NCBI RefSeq assembly: GCF_900114845.1
Contig: NZ_FOUK01000003.1
Location: forward strand, 496,001 to 560,000
DNA length: 64,000 nucleotides
Direction: 5' to 3'
From: Pimelobacter simplex
Lineage (GTDB): Bacteria; Actinomycetota; Actinomycetes; Propionibacteriales; Nocardioidaceae
Both the position numbers and the translations under genes were made by a program. Below the pieces are notes generated by a model. The model did not search any database, was not told the origin of the DNA, and saw only the letters and a list, made by a program, of their open reading frames with translations. The first letter of the stretch is position 1. Each line of letters opens with the position of its first letter. Below are positions 43,202 through 53,977 of this stretch, one piece after another.

Positions 43202-43752
43202 CCACCCATGATCCACCGCACGTCCCAGCGGTGGTGCACCAGGTCGTGCAGGTGGTACCGGCCGAGCGTCTCGACCGTGAACACGCTGCCGTTGCTGCGC
43301 CGTCCGGGACGCTCCCACTGGTCGCCGGCGACCCGGTCGTACCAGCCGGCGGCGAGCTCGGCCGCCGCCACCAGGTCCGGTACGACGGCCGCCGGCGCCT
43401 GCTCGTCGTACCGCTCGGCCCGGGCGGTCTCGTCCTGGTCCCAGTTGGCGAACTGGGGGTCGTCCTCGGTCAGCAGCTGCTCGACCCGGCCGGCGAAGAC
43501 CCGGTTGACGTCGCGGACGTGGCAGCCGTACTCGGCCGGCGACCACACGCCGGGCGCGGGGCGGGCGGCGGCCCGCGGGTCGGCGAGCGTCGCTGCCCAG
43601 AAGTCCGCGTTGGCGCGGATCTCGGCGCCGAGGGCGCTGCGGTCGACCCTGGAGGCGTCGAAGCCGCACTCGGGGCAGGGGCGGTCGAGGACCCAGGTCC
43701 AGTCCTTGGTGTCGGGCTCGATCGTGGCGTGCTCGCTCGTCATGGCGGTCAT
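43198..43752 (-). CDS. DinB-family protein
   Basis: This 184-residue protein has the four-helix DinB/mycothiol-dependent pattern: GVWSPAEYGCHVRDVN carries one His of the metal site and YHLHDLVHHRWDV the others. An N-terminal extension has CPECG. DinB-fold enzymes use thiol cofactors such as mycothiol; the exact reaction is unknown. Confidence 0.78.
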   Translation of the reverse strand: MTAMTSEHATIEPDTKDWTWVLDRPCPECGFDASRVDRSALGAEIRANADFWAATLADPRAAARPAPGVWSPAEYGCHVRDVNRVFAGRVEQLLTEDDPQFANWDQDETARAERYDEQAPAAVVPDLVAAAELAAGWYDRVAGDQWERPGRRSNGSVFTVETLGRYHLHDLVHHRWDVRWIMGG

Positions 43753-43792
43753 CCTTCCGGGCCCGAAGGGTCCGCCACGAGCGGCGATCCGG

Positions 43793-44320
43793 TCATTCGC
43801 CGTCGATCAACTGCCAGCGTCGCTCGGTGGCGGGGCGGGTCAGTCCGAGGAGGTTGAACCGGGCGAGCCGGACGAGCACGTCGACCGGGTCGGCGTCGAG
43901 CAGGGCGGCGACGGAGTCGACGGCCTCGTCGGTGCTGTCGGCCGCCCGGATCAGGGCGAGCACCTCGTCGGCCCGCTCGCCGACGGACGCGACGAACCGC
44001 AGCCGGGCCAGGGCGGAGGCACGCTCGACCTCGGGGTCCTGGGGGTCGGGTGAGCGCCGGACCACCTCGTCGGCGTACTGCTGGCCGTCGACGGCCCACT
44101 GCGCGTCGGTCCGCTCGGCGACGGCGGTCAGCAGCGCGCACAGCATCGGCACCTGGTCGGTGCGGATGACGAGCTCCTCGAAGTCGGAGGCGCGCAGCCG
44201 GAGGTGGGGGCCGGGCGTCCCGGAGTCGGCGTGGCTGGCGAACCAGCCGTCGACCACCACCGACCGGTCGCGTCGCGCGCTCGGCATCGCCCCCTGGGCG
44301 TCGTGCTCAGGCAGATCCAT
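43793..44320 (-). CDS. Conserved actinobacterial protein, unknown
   Basis: This is a 175-residue protein. The N-terminal 90 residues are an alpha/beta part (DGWFASHADSGTPGPHLRL..DFEELVIRTDQVPML). The last 70 residues resemble the helical tower end of gyrase/topoisomerase IV A proteins (ALARLRFVASVGERADEVLALIRAADS...LDADPVDVLVRLARFNLLGLT). It may be a small regulator using that fold. No function is claimed. Confidence 0.7.
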   Translation of the reverse strand: MDLPEHDAQGAMPSARRDRSVVVDGWFASHADSGTPGPHLRLRASDFEELVIRTDQVPMLCALLTAVAERTDAQWAVDGQQYADEVVRRSPDPQDPEVERASALARLRFVASVGERADEVLALIRAADSTDEAVDSVAALLDADPVDVLVRLARFNLLGLTRPATERRWQLIDGE

Positions 44321-44342
44321 GCCCGCACGGTAGCCGCAGTGG

Positions 44343-45305
44343 TCAGGCGCGCCGGCGGATCCTGGCGGCGACGAGGGCGCGGCGCTCGGACATCCGGCTC
44401 CACACGGCGTGCTGGAACGCGAGCGTCAGCCAGCCCGCGACGGCCATGCCGGTGATGTTGAGCAGGAGCTGGAGGAGGCTGCCGCGGACCTCGTCGAAGA
44501 CGCCGAAGGCCAGGCCCAGCGCGACATTTCCCGCCGCGGGGATCGTGGTGACGGAGATGAAGACGCCGGAGAGACCGCCCACCTTGGCCGACGTCAGCGA
44601 GAGTGCTCCGGCCGCCGCGGCGATGACCGCGACGATGAAGGACCACTTGTCCGGCGTGTAGACGAACGCCGTCGCGGGTCGGGGCGCGGTGACCTGCTCG
44701 AGCGTGACCCAGCCGAGCGCGCGGGCGGCCAGCGCGGCGAGGGTGGCGACCGCGATCGCGACGGCGAAGCCGACCAGCAGCGATCGGGCGGCGTAGCGCA
44801 GCAGCGAGGGACGACGTCGCACGAGCGCCAGGCCGAGCGCGGCGATCGGGATGAACTCGGGCCCCAGCACCATCGCGCCGATCACGAGGATCTGCGAGTC
44901 GAGCACGATGGCGATGCTGGCGATGAGCGTCGCCAGGCTCATGAACGTCAGGAACGTCCAGTTGAGCTCGGACTCCTCGTAGGCCCGCTGCGTGACGTCG
45001 GCCCAGACCACGGAGTCGGCCGACGAGCCCGGCGTACGACGCTCGGCGTCGAGCGCCGGCTGCGACAGCCAGGTCGCCACGGGCACGACGTGGATCGCTC
45101 CCTCCTGCTGGACGCCGATCGCCCGCAGCGCGTCGACGACGTCGTTGACGGCCTCGCGCGGCACATCGGCCTCGACGAGGTCGCCGACGGGGACGAGGGA
45201 GGCGCCCCGCACGCAGGTGAGGCTGGTGACCGCCTCGTCGGCGCGGAGCGCGTCGAGGACCGCGGGCGTCAGGTCACGGGGCGAGGTGATCCGCAGGTGC
45301 TGCAC
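44343..45305 (-). CDS. DUF389 membrane protein
   Basis: This 320-residue protein has a soluble N-terminal ACT-like part (1-110) and six or seven membrane helices with the family motifs [27 protein letters not shown] and [35 protein letters not shown]389 proteins are of unknown function, perhaps transporters. It begins 4 nt after the DM13 gene end. Confidence 0.85.
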   Translation of the reverse strand: MQHLRITSPRDLTPAVLDALRADEAVTSLTCVRGASLVPVGDLVEADVPREAVNDVVDALRAIGVQQEGAIHVVPVATWLSQPALDAERRTPGSSADSVVWADVTQRAYEESELNWTFLTFMSLATLIASIAIVLDSQILVIGAMVLGPEFIPIAALGLALVRRRPSLLRYAARSLLVGFAVAIAVATLAALAARALGWVTLEQVTAPRPATAFVYTPDKWSFIVAVIAAAAGALSLTSAKVGGLSGVFISVTTIPAAGNVALGLAFGVFDEVRGSLLQLLLNITGMAVAGWLTLAFQHAVWSRMSERRALVAARIRRRA

Positions 45306-45309
45306 GGGC

Positions 45310-45873
45310 TCAGGCTAGGGCCGCGGTGCCGAACGCCACGTTGAACCGGTCGCACCAGATCACGACCGAGCGCATCGCGGAGAGGTCGGCGGACGCCGGG
45401 ATCTCGTAGCTCTGGCTGCCCTGGTTGCCCTTGAGCTCGCCGAGCCGGACGTAGTCGCCGTCGTCGTAGATGCCCCACGAGTCGCGGCATCCCGCGCAGT
45501 CACCGCCGCTGGGCCGGTCGCTCAGCCAGACGTGGAGATCCGGTCCGTTGGAGGTGTCGAGGTCGTCGAGCCGCAGGTAGCGCGTGCCGTCGCTGCGGCG
45601 GTAGACCGTCGCCGTGCCGGACGTGCCGTGCTCGCCGTCGATCAGCTCGGCCGTGGCGAGGACGACGCGGGTCGTGGTCCCGCCGCTCGCCGAGGGGACG
45701 TCGGTGCCGGCGATCCCGCCGGACGCCGTACCGACGACGGCGGCGGGATCGTCGCCCTCGTTGGCCGTCTTGTCGACGAACAGCAGCCAGGGCTGGAAGA
45801 TCGCCAGACCCGCCACCAGGGCGACGACGAGCACACCGCCGATCGTCAGCCAGGTCGCACGCTTGCGGGACAT
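45310..45873 (-). CDS. DM13-domain membrane-anchored protein
   Basis: This 187-residue protein has an N-terminal membrane anchor (residues 7-28). Residues 75-185 form a DM13 domain: [47 protein letters not shown] and [16 protein letters not shown]. The Cys of IWCDRF is the conserved one thought to take part in redox reactions. It should face outward. It follows hutI by 26 bp but is not known to belong to histidine use. Confidence 0.85.
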   Translation of the reverse strand: MSRKRATWLTIGGVLVVALVAGLAIFQPWLLFVDKTANEGDDPAAVVGTASGGIAGTDVPSASGGTTTRVVLATAELIDGEHGTSGTATVYRRSDGTRYLRLDDLDTSNGPDLHVWLSDRPSGGDCAGCRDSWGIYDDGDYVRLGELKGNQGSQSYEIPASADLSAMRSVVIWCDRFNVAFGTAALA

Positions 45874-45899
45874 GCGCCCCACCCTAGGAGGCGCGGCGC

Positions 45900-47054
45900 T
45901 CAGGCGCTCCAGGTTCGCGAGACCAGGGGGACGCCGGGCCGGTAGGCCAGGTGCACGTGGGTGGGCGCGTCGAGCAGCAGCAGGTCGGCGCGGGCCCCCG
46001 GGACGACGACGCCGACGTCGGTGCGGCCCAGCGCGCGTGCACCGCCCGCGGTGGCGGCCCAGACGGCCTCGGCGGGCGTCATCCCCATCTCGCGCACGGC
46101 GAGCGCGATGCAGAACGGCAGCGAGCTCGTGTAGCAGGAGCCCGGGTTGCAGTCGCTCGCGATCGCGACGGTGACACCGGCGTCGATCAGCCGGCGCCCG
46201 GACGGGTAGGGGTGGCGCGTGCTGAACTCGACGCCGGGCAGCAGCGTCGCGACCGTGCCGGCGTCGCGCAGCGCGTGGACGTCGTCGTCGCTCAGGTAGG
46301 TGCAGTGGTCGACGGCGGTGAGACCGAGCTCGGCGGCGAGCCGGACGCCCGGGCCCTCCCCCAGCTGGTTGGCGTGGAGACGGCCCTTCAGGCCGGCGGC
46401 AGCACCGGCGGCGAGGATCGTGCGGGCCTGGTCCTCGTCGAAGGCGCCGCGCTCGCAGAACACGTCGATCCACTTCGCGTGGGGTGCGGCGGCCTCGAGC
46501 ATCGGGCCGGTCACGAGGTCGACGTAGGCGGCGGGGTCGTCGGCGTACTCGGGGGCGACGACGTGGGCGCCGAGGAAGGTCGTCTCGTCGGTGAACTCGC
46601 GGGCGACGCGCAGCGAGCGGGCCTCGTCGTCGACGGAGAGGCCGTAGCCGGACTTGATCTCCAGCGTGGTCGTGCCCTGGCGGCGCATCTCGGCGACATG
46701 GCGCGCGACGCCCGCGGCGAGCTGGTCGTCGGAGGCCGCGCGGGTGGCGGCGACGGTCGTGCGGATGCCGCCGGCGGCGTAGGACTCCCCCGCCATCCGG
46801 GCCTGGAACTCCAGCGCGCGGTCGCCCGCGAACACCAGGTGGCTGTGGCTGTCGACGAAGCCCGGCAGGACCGCACGGCCCTGGGCGTCGACGACCTCGT
46901 CGGCGGCGGGCGCGTCGGCCGCGGCACCGACCCACGACACGACGCCGTCGGCAAGGACGACGGCCGCGTCGGTCCGCACGCCGAGCAGGTCGCCGGCGTC
47001 GGCAGCCGGGTCGTTGGTGACGAGCTCGCCGATGTTGGTGATGAGCAGGCTCAC
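45900..47054 (-). CDS. hutI: Imidazolonepropionase
   Basis: This 384-residue amidohydrolase has metal motif [37 protein letters not shown] and the late [14 protein letters not shown] of HutI. It hydrolyses imidazolonepropionate to formiminoglutamate, step 3 of histidine breakdown. It overlaps hutF by 4 nt and is the last hut gene of the operon. Confidence 0.95.
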   Translation of the reverse strand: MSLLITNIGELVTNDPAADAGDLLGVRTDAAVVLADGVVSWVGAAADAPAADEVVDAQGRAVLPGFVDSHSHLVFAGDRALEFQARMAGESYAAGGIRTTVAATRAASDDQLAAGVARHVAEMRRQGTTTLEIKSGYGLSVDDEARSLRVAREFTDETTFLGAHVVAPEYADDPAAYVDLVTGPMLEAAAPHAKWIDVFCERGAFDEDQARTILAAGAAAGLKGRLHANQLGEGPGVRLAAELGLTAVDHCTYLSDDDVHALRDAGTVATLLPGVEFSTRHPYPSGRRLIDAGVTVAIASDCNPGSCYTSSLPFCIALAVREMGMTPAEAVWAATAGGARALGRTDVGVVVPGARADLLLLDAPTHVHLAYRPGVPLVSRTWSA

Positions 47055-48358
47055 GCCCAGATCCTTCCGATCGCGTCGTTGAGGGAGCGCCCGACGGCGC
47101 CGTGGTCGCCCTCGAAGACGACCTTGCCGTCGACCACAACGTGCGTGACGTCGGCGGGACCGGCGGCGAAGACGGCCGTGTGCTCGTCCCGCCCGGTACC
47201 GGCGGTGCGCGGCGAGGCGAGGTCGAGCGTGACGAGGTCGGCGCGCTGACCGACCGCGATCGCGCCGGCGTCGGCGAAGCCGAGGCTGCGGTGGCCGTCG
47301 GCGGTGCCGGCGAGCAGCAGCTCGGCGGCGCTCCAGTGACCGCGGGCCTGGGTGGCGAGGCGCTCGTCCATCTCGACGGCGCGCATCTCCTCGAAGGCGT
47401 CGATGACGGCGTGGCTGTCGGAGCCCAGGGTGAGCACCGATCCGGCTGCCTGCAGGGCACGGGCCGGGCCGATGCCGTCGCCGAGGTCGCGCTCGGTGGT
47501 GGGGCAGAACGACGCGAACGCGCGTGCCTCGCCGAGCAGCCGGACGTCGTCGTCGGTCAGGTGGGTGGCGTGGACGGCGCTCGTCATCGGGCCGAGGAAG
47601 CCGTGGTCGGCGAGCAGCCGGGTCGGCGTGACGCCGTGCGCCGCGACGCAGTCGGCGTTCTCCTTGACCTGCTCGGACAGGTGCACGTGGACCGGTACGC
47701 CGTCCTCGACGTAGGGGGTGAACGCCTTCAACGCCTCGGCGGGCACCGCCCGCACCGAGTGGGCGGCGACGCCGATCGCACCCTCTGCGCCCAGGGGGAC
47801 CGAGAGTGCGGCGACCCGCTCGCGCCAGGCCTCGGCGCTGCCGTCGGAGAAGCGGCGCTGCACGCCCTCGGGCGCGGCACCGAAGCCGCTGGACAGGTAG
47901 AGCGTGTCGAGCAGCGTGATCCGGATGCCGGCGTCACGAGCGGCGGCGAGGAGGGCGTGGCCCATGGCGTTCGGCTCGTCGTACGGCGTCCCGTCGGCCT
48001 GGTGGTGCAGGTAGTGGAACTCCCCCACTGACGTGTAGCCCGCCGCGACCATCTCGGCGTACGTGGCCTTGGCGAGGTCGTAGTAGGTGTCGGGGTCGAG
48101 CCGCCCGGCGACGGCGTACATCTGCTCGCGCCAGGTCCAGAAGGTGCCGCGGTCGGTCTGGGTTCGCCCGCGCAGGGCCCGGTGGAAGGCGTGGCTGTGG
48201 GTGTTGGCGAGCCCGGGCAGGGTGAGCCCGCGCAGCGGGATGCCGGTCGAGGTGGCGTCGGCCTCGACGGACGTGATCCGGCCGTGCTCGACCTCGACCC
48301 GGACGGTGTCCCGCACCCGGCCGTCGACCCACGCGCGCTCGAGCAGGTACGCCGTCAC
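47051..48358 (-). CDS. hutF: Formimidoylglutamate deiminase
   Basis: This is a 435-residue amidohydrolase. [35 protein letters not shown] and [18 protein letters not shown] are the HutF metal and substrate motifs. It turns formiminoglutamate into N-formylglutamate and ammonia, so the five-step route with a deformylase is used rather than direct HutG hydrolysis. It overlaps its neighbours by 4 nt on both sides. Confidence 0.93.
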   Translation of the reverse strand: MTAYLLERAWVDGRVRDTVRVEVEHGRITSVEADATSTGIPLRGLTLPGLANTHSHAFHRALRGRTQTDRGTFWTWREQMYAVAGRLDPDTYYDLAKATYAEMVAAGYTSVGEFHYLHHQADGTPYDEPNAMGHALLAAARDAGIRITLLDTLYLSSGFGAAPEGVQRRFSDGSAEAWRERVAALSVPLGAEGAIGVAAHSVRAVPAEALKAFTPYVEDGVPVHVHLSEQVKENADCVAAHGVTPTRLLADHGFLGPMTSAVHATHLTDDDVRLLGEARAFASFCPTTERDLGDGIGPARALQAAGSVLTLGSDSHAVIDAFEEMRAVEMDERLATQARGHWSAAELLLAGTADGHRSLGFADAGAIAVGQRADLVTLDLASPRTAGTGRDEHTAVFAAGPADVTHVVVDGKVVFEGDHGAVGRSLNDAIGRIWA

Positions 48359-49545
48359 GGCGCGACCAGCCCGGTGAGCGCGTCGGCGAGCGCCTCGACC
48401 CCGGCCAGGCAGTCGGCCGTCTCGGCGCTCTCGTACGGCGAGTGGGACACGCCCGACGGGTTGCGCACGAACAGCATCGCGGTGGGGATGCCGGCGTCCT
48501 GCAGGATGCCCGCGTCGTGGCCGGCCTGGGTCGGCAGGACCGGCACTCCACCAAGCCGGGCGGCGATCTCGTCGCGCAGGGCGACGTCGAACGCGACCTC
48601 GCCGCTGACCGACTCGGGGGTGACCGTGACGGTGGTGCCGTCGCGTCCCGCCCGGTCGGCGGCCTGCTTCTCGACCGCCGCGACGAGGGCGGCGAGTGCG
48701 TCGTCGGACGCGGCGCGGGCGTCGAGCCAGGCGGTGACGTGCGAGGGGACGGCGTTGGTGCCGTTGGGCCGGACGTCGATGCGGCCGAAGGTCGCGCGCT
48801 GCCCCGAGAGGCGGGCCTGCTTGTTGGCCGCGAGCGCGGTCATCGCGTAGGTGAGCATCGGGTCGGCGCGGTCCTCCATGCGGGTGGTGCCCGCGTGGTC
48901 GGCCCGGCCCGCGATGTCGTAGCGGTAGCGCCCGTGCGGCCAGATCGCGTCGTGCACGCCGACAGGGGCGTCGAGGTCGATCAGCCCGCGGCCCTGCTCG
49001 ACGTGCAGCTCGACGTAGGTGGTGACGCCGTCGAGCAGCGTCGACTCACCCCCCTCGATGACGTCGCCGAGGCGGACGCCGTCGCGGTCGGTGAGCTCGC
49101 GCGCGTCGGCCCAGGTCGTCGCGCCCACGGCGAGCCGCGAGCCGAGGCAGGCCCGGCCGAAGCGCGAGCCCTCCTCCTCGACGAACGCGGAGACGCCGAG
49201 CCTCCGGGTCGGCTCCACGCCGCGCGAGCGCATCAGGTCGAGCGCCGCGAACGAGGAGACGACGCCGAGCGGGCCGTCGTACGCGCCGCCGTCGAGGACG
49301 GAGTCGAGGTGCGAGCCGGTGAGCACCTTGCCGGCCCCGGTGTCCGGCCCCCACCAGGCGACCAGGTTGCCGAACGGGTCCTCCTCGAGCTCGAGCCCAC
49401 GGGCCGTGGCGGCCTCGCGGAACCACGCGCGGAGCTCGAGCTCGGCGGAGAGCCACGGCTGGCGGAAGTAGCCGCCGGAGGACGCCGAGCGCCCGACGGG
49501 CGCGAGGTCGCGCCACATCTGCTCGAAGTCGGCAACCTGGGTCAC
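48355..49545 (-). CDS. M20 amidohydrolase (allantoate/carbamoyl-amino-acid type), probable N-formylglutamate deformylase
   Basis: This 396-residue protein starts at GTG 49545. Metal ligands are seen in TGSHLDSV, GAYDGPLG, FVEEEGSRFG, YVELHVEQG and TQAGHDAG, as in AllC/HyuC enzymes. It lies inside the hut operon between hutU and hutF with short or overlapping junctions. No hutG is present in the operon. HutF makes N-formylglutamate, so this enzyme most likely removes the formyl group; this is inferred from context, and AllC-like activity is the alternative. Confidence 0.8.
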   Translation of the reverse strand: MTQVADFEQMWRDLAPVGRSASSGGYFRQPWLSAELELRAWFREAATARGLELEEDPFGNLVAWWGPDTGAGKVLTGSHLDSVLDGGAYDGPLGVVSSFAALDLMRSRGVEPTRRLGVSAFVEEEGSRFGRACLGSRLAVGATTWADARELTDRDGVRLGDVIEGGESTLLDGVTTYVELHVEQGRGLIDLDAPVGVHDAIWPHGRYRYDIAGRADHAGTTRMEDRADPMLTYAMTALAANKQARLSGQRATFGRIDVRPNGTNAVPSHVTAWLDARAASDDALAALVAAVEKQAADRAGRDGTTVTVTPESVSGEVAFDVALRDEIAARLGGVPVLPTQAGHDAGILQDAGIPTAMLFVRNPSGVSHSPYESAETADCLAGVEALADALTGLVAP

Positions 49546-49550
49546 GGCTC

Positions 49551-51221
49551 TCAGCCCTCCTGCATCGGGATCCGGACGCCGCGCTCGGCGGCGATCTCGG
49601 CGGCCCGGTCGTAGCCCGCGTCGACGTGGCGGATGACGCCCATGCCCGGGTCGTTGGTCAGCACGGACTCGATCTTCGCAGCCGCCAGCTCGGTGCCGTC
49701 GGCGACGCACACCTGGCCGGAGTGGATCGAGCGACCCATGCCGACGCCGCCGCCGTGGTGCAGCGACACCCAGGTCGCGCCCGAGGCGGTCGCGGTCATC
49801 GCGTTGAGCAGCGGCCAGTCGGCGATCGCGTCGGAGCCGTCGAGCATGGCCTCCGTCTCGCGGTACGGCGACGCGACCGAGCCGCAGTCGAGGTGGTCGC
49901 GGCCGATCACGATCGGCGCCTTGAGCTCGCCGTTCTTGACCATCTCGTTGAACTTCAGGCCGGCCAGGTGGCGCTCGCCGTACCCGAGCCAGCAGATGCG
50001 CGCGGGCAGGCCCTGGTAGTGGACCCGCTCCTGGGCCATGCCGATCCACTTGTGGAGCCGCTCGTTGTCGGGGAAGAGCTCGAGGATCGCCTTGTCGGTG
50101 GCGGCGATGTCGGCCGGGTCGCCGGAGAGCGCGGCCCAGCGGAAGGGGCCCTTGCCCTCGCAGAACAGCGGGCGGATGTAGGCCGGCACGAAGCCCGGGA
50201 ACTCGAACGCCCGGTCGTAGCCGCCCTTGCGCGCCTCGTCGCGGATCGAGTTGCCGTAGTCGAAGACCTCGGCGCCGGCGTCCTGGAACTCGACCATCGC
50301 CCGCACGTGCGCGGCCATCGACGCCTGCGCGTCCTTGGTGAAGCCGGCCGGGTCGCGCTCGGCCGCCTCGTGCCACTCCTCGAAGGCCACGCCGACCGGG
50401 AGGTACGACAGCGGGTCGTGCGCCGACGTCTGGTCGGTGACGACGTCGATCGGCGCCTTCATCTCCAGCAGTCTCGGGAAGATCTCGGCGGCGTTGCCGA
50501 GCAGGCCGATCGAGAGGCCACGGCGCTCGTCGCGCGCGGCCACCGCCAGCTCGAGCGCGTGGTCGAGGTCGTCGGCCTGGACGTCGAGGTAGCGGTGCTC
50601 GATGCGGCGGGTGATCCGGCTCTGGTCGACGTCGACGCAGATCGCGACGCCGTCGTTCATCGTCACGGCGAGCGGCTGGGCGCCGCCCATGCCGCCGAGG
50701 CCGGCGGTGAGGGTGATCGTGCCGGCCAGCGTGCCGTTGAAGCGCTTGTCGGCGACGGCGGCGAAGGTCTCGAACGTGCCCTGGAGGATGCCCTGGGTGC
50801 CGATGTAGATCCACGAGCCGGCCGTCATCTGGCCGTACATGGTGAGACCGAGCTCCTCGAGGCGGCGGAACTCCTCCCAGTTGGCCCAGTCGCCGACGAG
50901 GTTGGAGTTGGCGATGAGCACGCGGGGCGCCCACTTGTTGGTCTTGAAGACGCCGACCGGCTTGCCGCTCTGGACGAGCATCGTCTCGTCGTCCTCGAGG
51001 TCGCGCAGGGTGCGCACGAGGGCGTCGTACGCCTCCCAGCTGCGGGCGGCCTTGCCGGTGCCGCCGTAGACGACGAGGTCCTCGGGACGCTCGGCGTTCT
51101 CGGGGTCGAGGTTGTTCATCAGCATCCGCAGCGGCGCCTCGGTCTGCCACGACTTCGCGGTCAGCTCGGTGCCGGTGGCGGCGTGGATGGGGAGGCGGGG
51201 GTTGTCCTGCGTGGTGGTCAT
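49551..51221 (-). CDS. hutU: Urocanate hydratase
   Basis: This is a 556-residue protein of normal length. The NAD-binding [20 protein letters not shown], the HPGGGVGMG-like [18 protein letters not shown] and the catalytic Cys region [17 protein letters not shown] are present. It converts urocanate to imidazolonepropionate with NAD as electrophile. Its start overlaps the hutH stop by ATGA. Confidence 0.97.
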   Translation of the reverse strand: MTTTQDNPRLPIHAATGTELTAKSWQTEAPLRMLMNNLDPENAERPEDLVVYGGTGKAARSWEAYDALVRTLRDLEDDETMLVQSGKPVGVFKTNKWAPRVLIANSNLVGDWANWEEFRRLEELGLTMYGQMTAGSWIYIGTQGILQGTFETFAAVADKRFNGTLAGTITLTAGLGGMGGAQPLAVTMNDGVAICVDVDQSRITRRIEHRYLDVQADDLDHALELAVAARDERRGLSIGLLGNAAEIFPRLLEMKAPIDVVTDQTSAHDPLSYLPVGVAFEEWHEAAERDPAGFTKDAQASMAAHVRAMVEFQDAGAEVFDYGNSIRDEARKGGYDRAFEFPGFVPAYIRPLFCEGKGPFRWAALSGDPADIAATDKAILELFPDNERLHKWIGMAQERVHYQGLPARICWLGYGERHLAGLKFNEMVKNGELKAPIVIGRDHLDCGSVASPYRETEAMLDGSDAIADWPLLNAMTATASGATWVSLHHGGGVGMGRSIHSGQVCVADGTELAAAKIESVLTNDPGMGVIRHVDAGYDRAAEIAAERGVRIPMQEG

Positions 51222-52762
51222 GCGAGTTCTCCGATCACGTTCGTGACGGCCGCGGTGACGGAGCGGTCGACGACGAGCTGGTAGGCGGTGTCGATCTCGG
51301 GGGCGAGGAACCGGTCGGTGCCGGGGCCGCCCACACCGGCGTCGCGGAGCAGCTCCACGACGGCGCCGGTGGCGGGGCTGGGGGTGAGCGGGGCGCGCAG
51401 GTTGAGCGCCCGGGCTGCCGTCATCAGCTCGATGGCGAGGACCCGGGTGAGCCCGTCGACCGAGCGGCGCAGCTTGCGCGCGGACGACCAGCCCATGGAG
51501 ACGTGGTCCTCCTGCATCGCGCTGGAGGGGATGGAGTCGACGCTGGCCGGGTTGGCCAGGCGCTTGAGCTCGGAGACGATCGCGGCCTGGGTGTACTGGG
51601 CGATCATCAGGCCCGAGTCGACACCGGGGTCGTCGGCGAGGAACGGCGGGAGGCCGTGGTTGCGGGCCTTGTCGAGGAAGCGGTCGGTACGACGCTCCGC
51701 GATCGAGGCGAGGTCGGCGGCGACGATGGCGAGGAAGTCGAGGACGTAGGCGACCGGCGCTCCGTGGAAGTTGCCGTTGGACTCGACCCGGCCCTCGTCG
51801 GCGAGGACGACGGGGTTGTCGACGGCCGAGGCGAGCTCGCGCGCGGCGACCGAGGCCGCGTGGGCGACGGTGTCGCGGACCCCGCCGTGGACCTGGGGCG
51901 AGCAGCGCAGCGAGTAGGCATCCTGGACACGGTTGCAGTCGGGGCCGCGGTGCGAGGCGACGACGCCCGAGTCGCGCAGCAGCGTGGTGAGGTTGGCCGC
52001 GGAGGCCGCCTGGCCCGGGTGCGGGCGGATGGCCTGCAGCTCCGGCGCGAACACGCGGTCGGTGCCGAGCTGACCCTCGACCGACATGGCGGCCGAGATG
52101 TCGGCGACCTTGAGCAGCTCGGTGAGGTCGTGGATCGCGAGCACCAGCATGCCGAGCATGCCGTCGGTGCCGTTGATGAGGGCCAGGCCCTCCTTCTCCT
52201 GCAGCTCGACCGGCGTGAGGCCGGCCGCGGCGAGGGCGGTGGCGGCGTCGGTCAGCTCGCCGTCGGCGGTGCGGACCGGCCCCTCCCCCATGAGCGCGAG
52301 CGCGCAGTGCGCGAGCGGGGCGAGGTCGCCGGAGCAGCCGAGCGAGCCGTACTCGTGGACGACGGGCGTGATGCCGTGGCTGAGCAGCGCGGCGAGCAGC
52401 TCGGCGGTCTCGCGCCGTACGCCGGTGCGGCCGGTGGCCAGCGTCGAGAGGCGCAGCAGCATGAGGCCGCGGACGACCTCGCGCTCGACCTCGGGACCGC
52501 TGCCCGCGGCGTGCGAGCGGACCAGCGAGCGCTGCAGCTGGGCACGCAGCTCGGGGGCGATGTGCCGGGTCGCGAGCGCACCGAAGCCGGTGGAGACGCC
52601 GTAGTGGGGCGTCGGGGACGCGGCGAGGTCCTCGATGACCGCGCGCGCCTTGTCGATGGCGGCGAGGGCCTCGTCGCTGAGCACAACAGCGGCACCGCCA
52701 CGGGCGACCGCAACCACGTCGTCGAACGAGAGCGCGCCCGTTCCGACCGTCACTTTGTCCAT
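51218..52762 (-). CDS. hutH: Histidine ammonia-lyase
   Basis: This 514-residue protein is the first enzyme of the operon; it removes ammonia from histidine. The active site has Tyr54 in HYGVSTGFG and the MIO-forming tripeptide in [14 protein letters not shown]: Cys143-Ser144-Gly145 instead of the usual Ala-Ser-Gly. Ser and Gly, which are required for the ring, are kept. The promoter is divergent from the iclR-type gene, with a palindrome between. Confidence 0.96.
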   Translation of the reverse strand: MDKVTVGTGALSFDDVVAVARGGAAVVLSDEALAAIDKARAVIEDLAASPTPHYGVSTGFGALATRHIAPELRAQLQRSLVRSHAAGSGPEVEREVVRGLMLLRLSTLATGRTGVRRETAELLAALLSHGITPVVHEYGSLGCSGDLAPLAHCALALMGEGPVRTADGELTDAATALAAAGLTPVELQEKEGLALINGTDGMLGMLVLAIHDLTELLKVADISAAMSVEGQLGTDRVFAPELQAIRPHPGQAASAANLTTLLRDSGVVASHRGPDCNRVQDAYSLRCSPQVHGGVRDTVAHAASVAARELASAVDNPVVLADEGRVESNGNFHGAPVAYVLDFLAIVAADLASIAERRTDRFLDKARNHGLPPFLADDPGVDSGLMIAQYTQAAIVSELKRLANPASVDSIPSSAMQEDHVSMGWSSARKLRRSVDGLTRVLAIELMTAARALNLRAPLTPSPATGAVVELLRDAGVGGPGTDRFLAPEIDTAYQLVVDRSVTAAVTNVIGELA

Positions 52763-52816
52763 GGGTCGATTCCACCCCCCAGGAGTGGCGCGCGCCAGGG
52801 TGTGGCGGCATGATGA

Positions 52817-52832
52817 GTCTCAGATCCGAGAC
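52817..52832. promoter_or_regulatory. Candidate IclR operator of the hut operon
   Basis: GTCTCAGATCCGAGAC is a 16-bp palindrome with a single mismatched pair. It lies between the divergent hutH and iclR starts, 30 bp before the latter. Size and position fit an IclR-type operator controlling both directions. Confidence 0.5.
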
Positions 52833-52861
52833 ATGGTCGACCGGACGAGAGGAGCGCGGAC

Positions 52862-53623
52862 GTGGCCCAGGTCCCCGCCGCCACCCGCGCCCTGCGGGTC
52901 CTGCGCTTCCTCGCCGGCCAGCCCGAGCCGGTCGCTGTCGAGCGGATCGCGCGCGAGCTCGGCATCCCGCGCTCCACGACGTACCACCTGCTGCAGGCGA
53001 TGGCCGACGAGGGATTCGTCGTGCACCTGGCCGACGACCGGCGCTACGGGCTCGGCGTCGCGGCGTTCGAGGTCGGCTCGGGCTACGCCCGGCAGGCGCC
53101 GCTGCAGCGGATCGCGCGGCGACCGCTCGCCACGCTCGTCGACCGGACCGGGCACAGCGCGCACCTGGCGGTCCCCCACGGCCGCGATGTCCTCTACGTC
53201 GTCGAGGAGCGCGCACCCGGCCGGCCGCCGCTGGTGACCGACGTCGGCGTCCGGCTGCCGTCGCACCTGACGGCGAGCGGACGCGCGATCCTCGCCCGGC
53301 AGCCGGCCAGCCAGGTCCGCGCGCTCTACCCGGACCGGGAGTCGTTCGTCGACCGCACCGGCGTCGGCCCGGCCTCCCCCACGGCCCTGCGCTCGGTGCT
53401 CGCCGAGACCCGCCAGCGGGGCTACGCCGTCGAGCAGGGCGAGGTGACCGACGGGATGGCGAGCGTCGCGGCGGCCGTCGTCGACCACAACGAGCTGCCG
53501 GTGGCCGGCGTCGCGATCACCTACCCGACCGGCGGCTCCGTCGACGAGCGCCAGCGCGACCGGCTCGCCGCGGCCGTCGTCGCGACCGCGGACTCGCTCA
53601 CCCGGCGGCTACGCGGCCGCTGA
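52862..53623 (+). CDS. IclR-family regulator, probable hut repressor
   Basis: This is a 253-residue protein from GTG 52862 with GAGAGGAG. The winged HTH is at 15-75 ([28 protein letters not shown]), followed by the effector domain with [30 protein letters not shown] and a late [10 protein letters not shown]. It should sense urocanate or a related product and control the divergent hut genes. Its end overlaps the VOC gene tail to tail by 15 bp. Confidence 0.88.
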   Translation: MAQVPAATRALRVLRFLAGQPEPVAVERIARELGIPRSTTYHLLQAMADEGFVVHLADDRRYGLGVAAFEVGSGYARQAPLQRIARRPLATLVDRTGHSAHLAVPHGRDVLYVVEERAPGRPPLVTDVGVRLPSHLTASGRAILARQPASQVRALYPDRESFVDRTGVGPASPTALRSVLAETRQRGYAVEQGEVTDGMASVAAAVVDHNELPVAGVAITYPTGGSVDERQRDRLAAAVVATADSLTRRLRGR

Positions 53624-53977
53624 CGGGTTGCCGCCGAAGCCGATCTCGTTGCCCTCGGGGTCGCGGTAGATCACCTTGCGCACGCCCTCGCCGTAGACCT
53701 CCTCGTCGGCCGGCTCGATCCCCCGGCCGGCGGCAGCCGCGACCCGCGCGTCGAGGTCGGCGACGAACAGCGTCTGGGTCGCGAAGCCCGCACGCTCGGG
53801 CCGCTGCTCGACGACGAGCCAGCGGTGCGGCGCGACCTCCCACACCGCCTCGGTCTCGTGCGCGAGGAAGGTCGGCGGTGTCCCGAGCAGTGCCTCGTAC
53901 CAGGGGCGGGCCCGTTCGTAGTCGCGCACGCAGATGCCCGCGAACAGCTCGGCACCGTCAGCCAGGAACTCGCTCAT
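53609..53977 (-). CDS. VOC-family (glyoxalase-fold) protein
   Basis: This 122-residue protein has one glyoxalase-type domain: FAGICVRDYERARPWYEALLG and VIYRDPEGNEIGFGG, with Glu and His positions as in the family. It overlaps the methyltransferase gene by 4 nt. It may be a resistance protein or a dioxygenase-like binder; the substrate is unknown. Confidence 0.82.
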   Translation of the reverse strand: MSEFLADGAELFAGICVRDYERARPWYEALLGTPPTFLAHETEAVWEVAPHRWLVVEQRPERAGFATQTLFVADLDARVAAAAGRGIEPADEEVYGEGVRKVIYRDPEGNEIGFGGNPSAAA

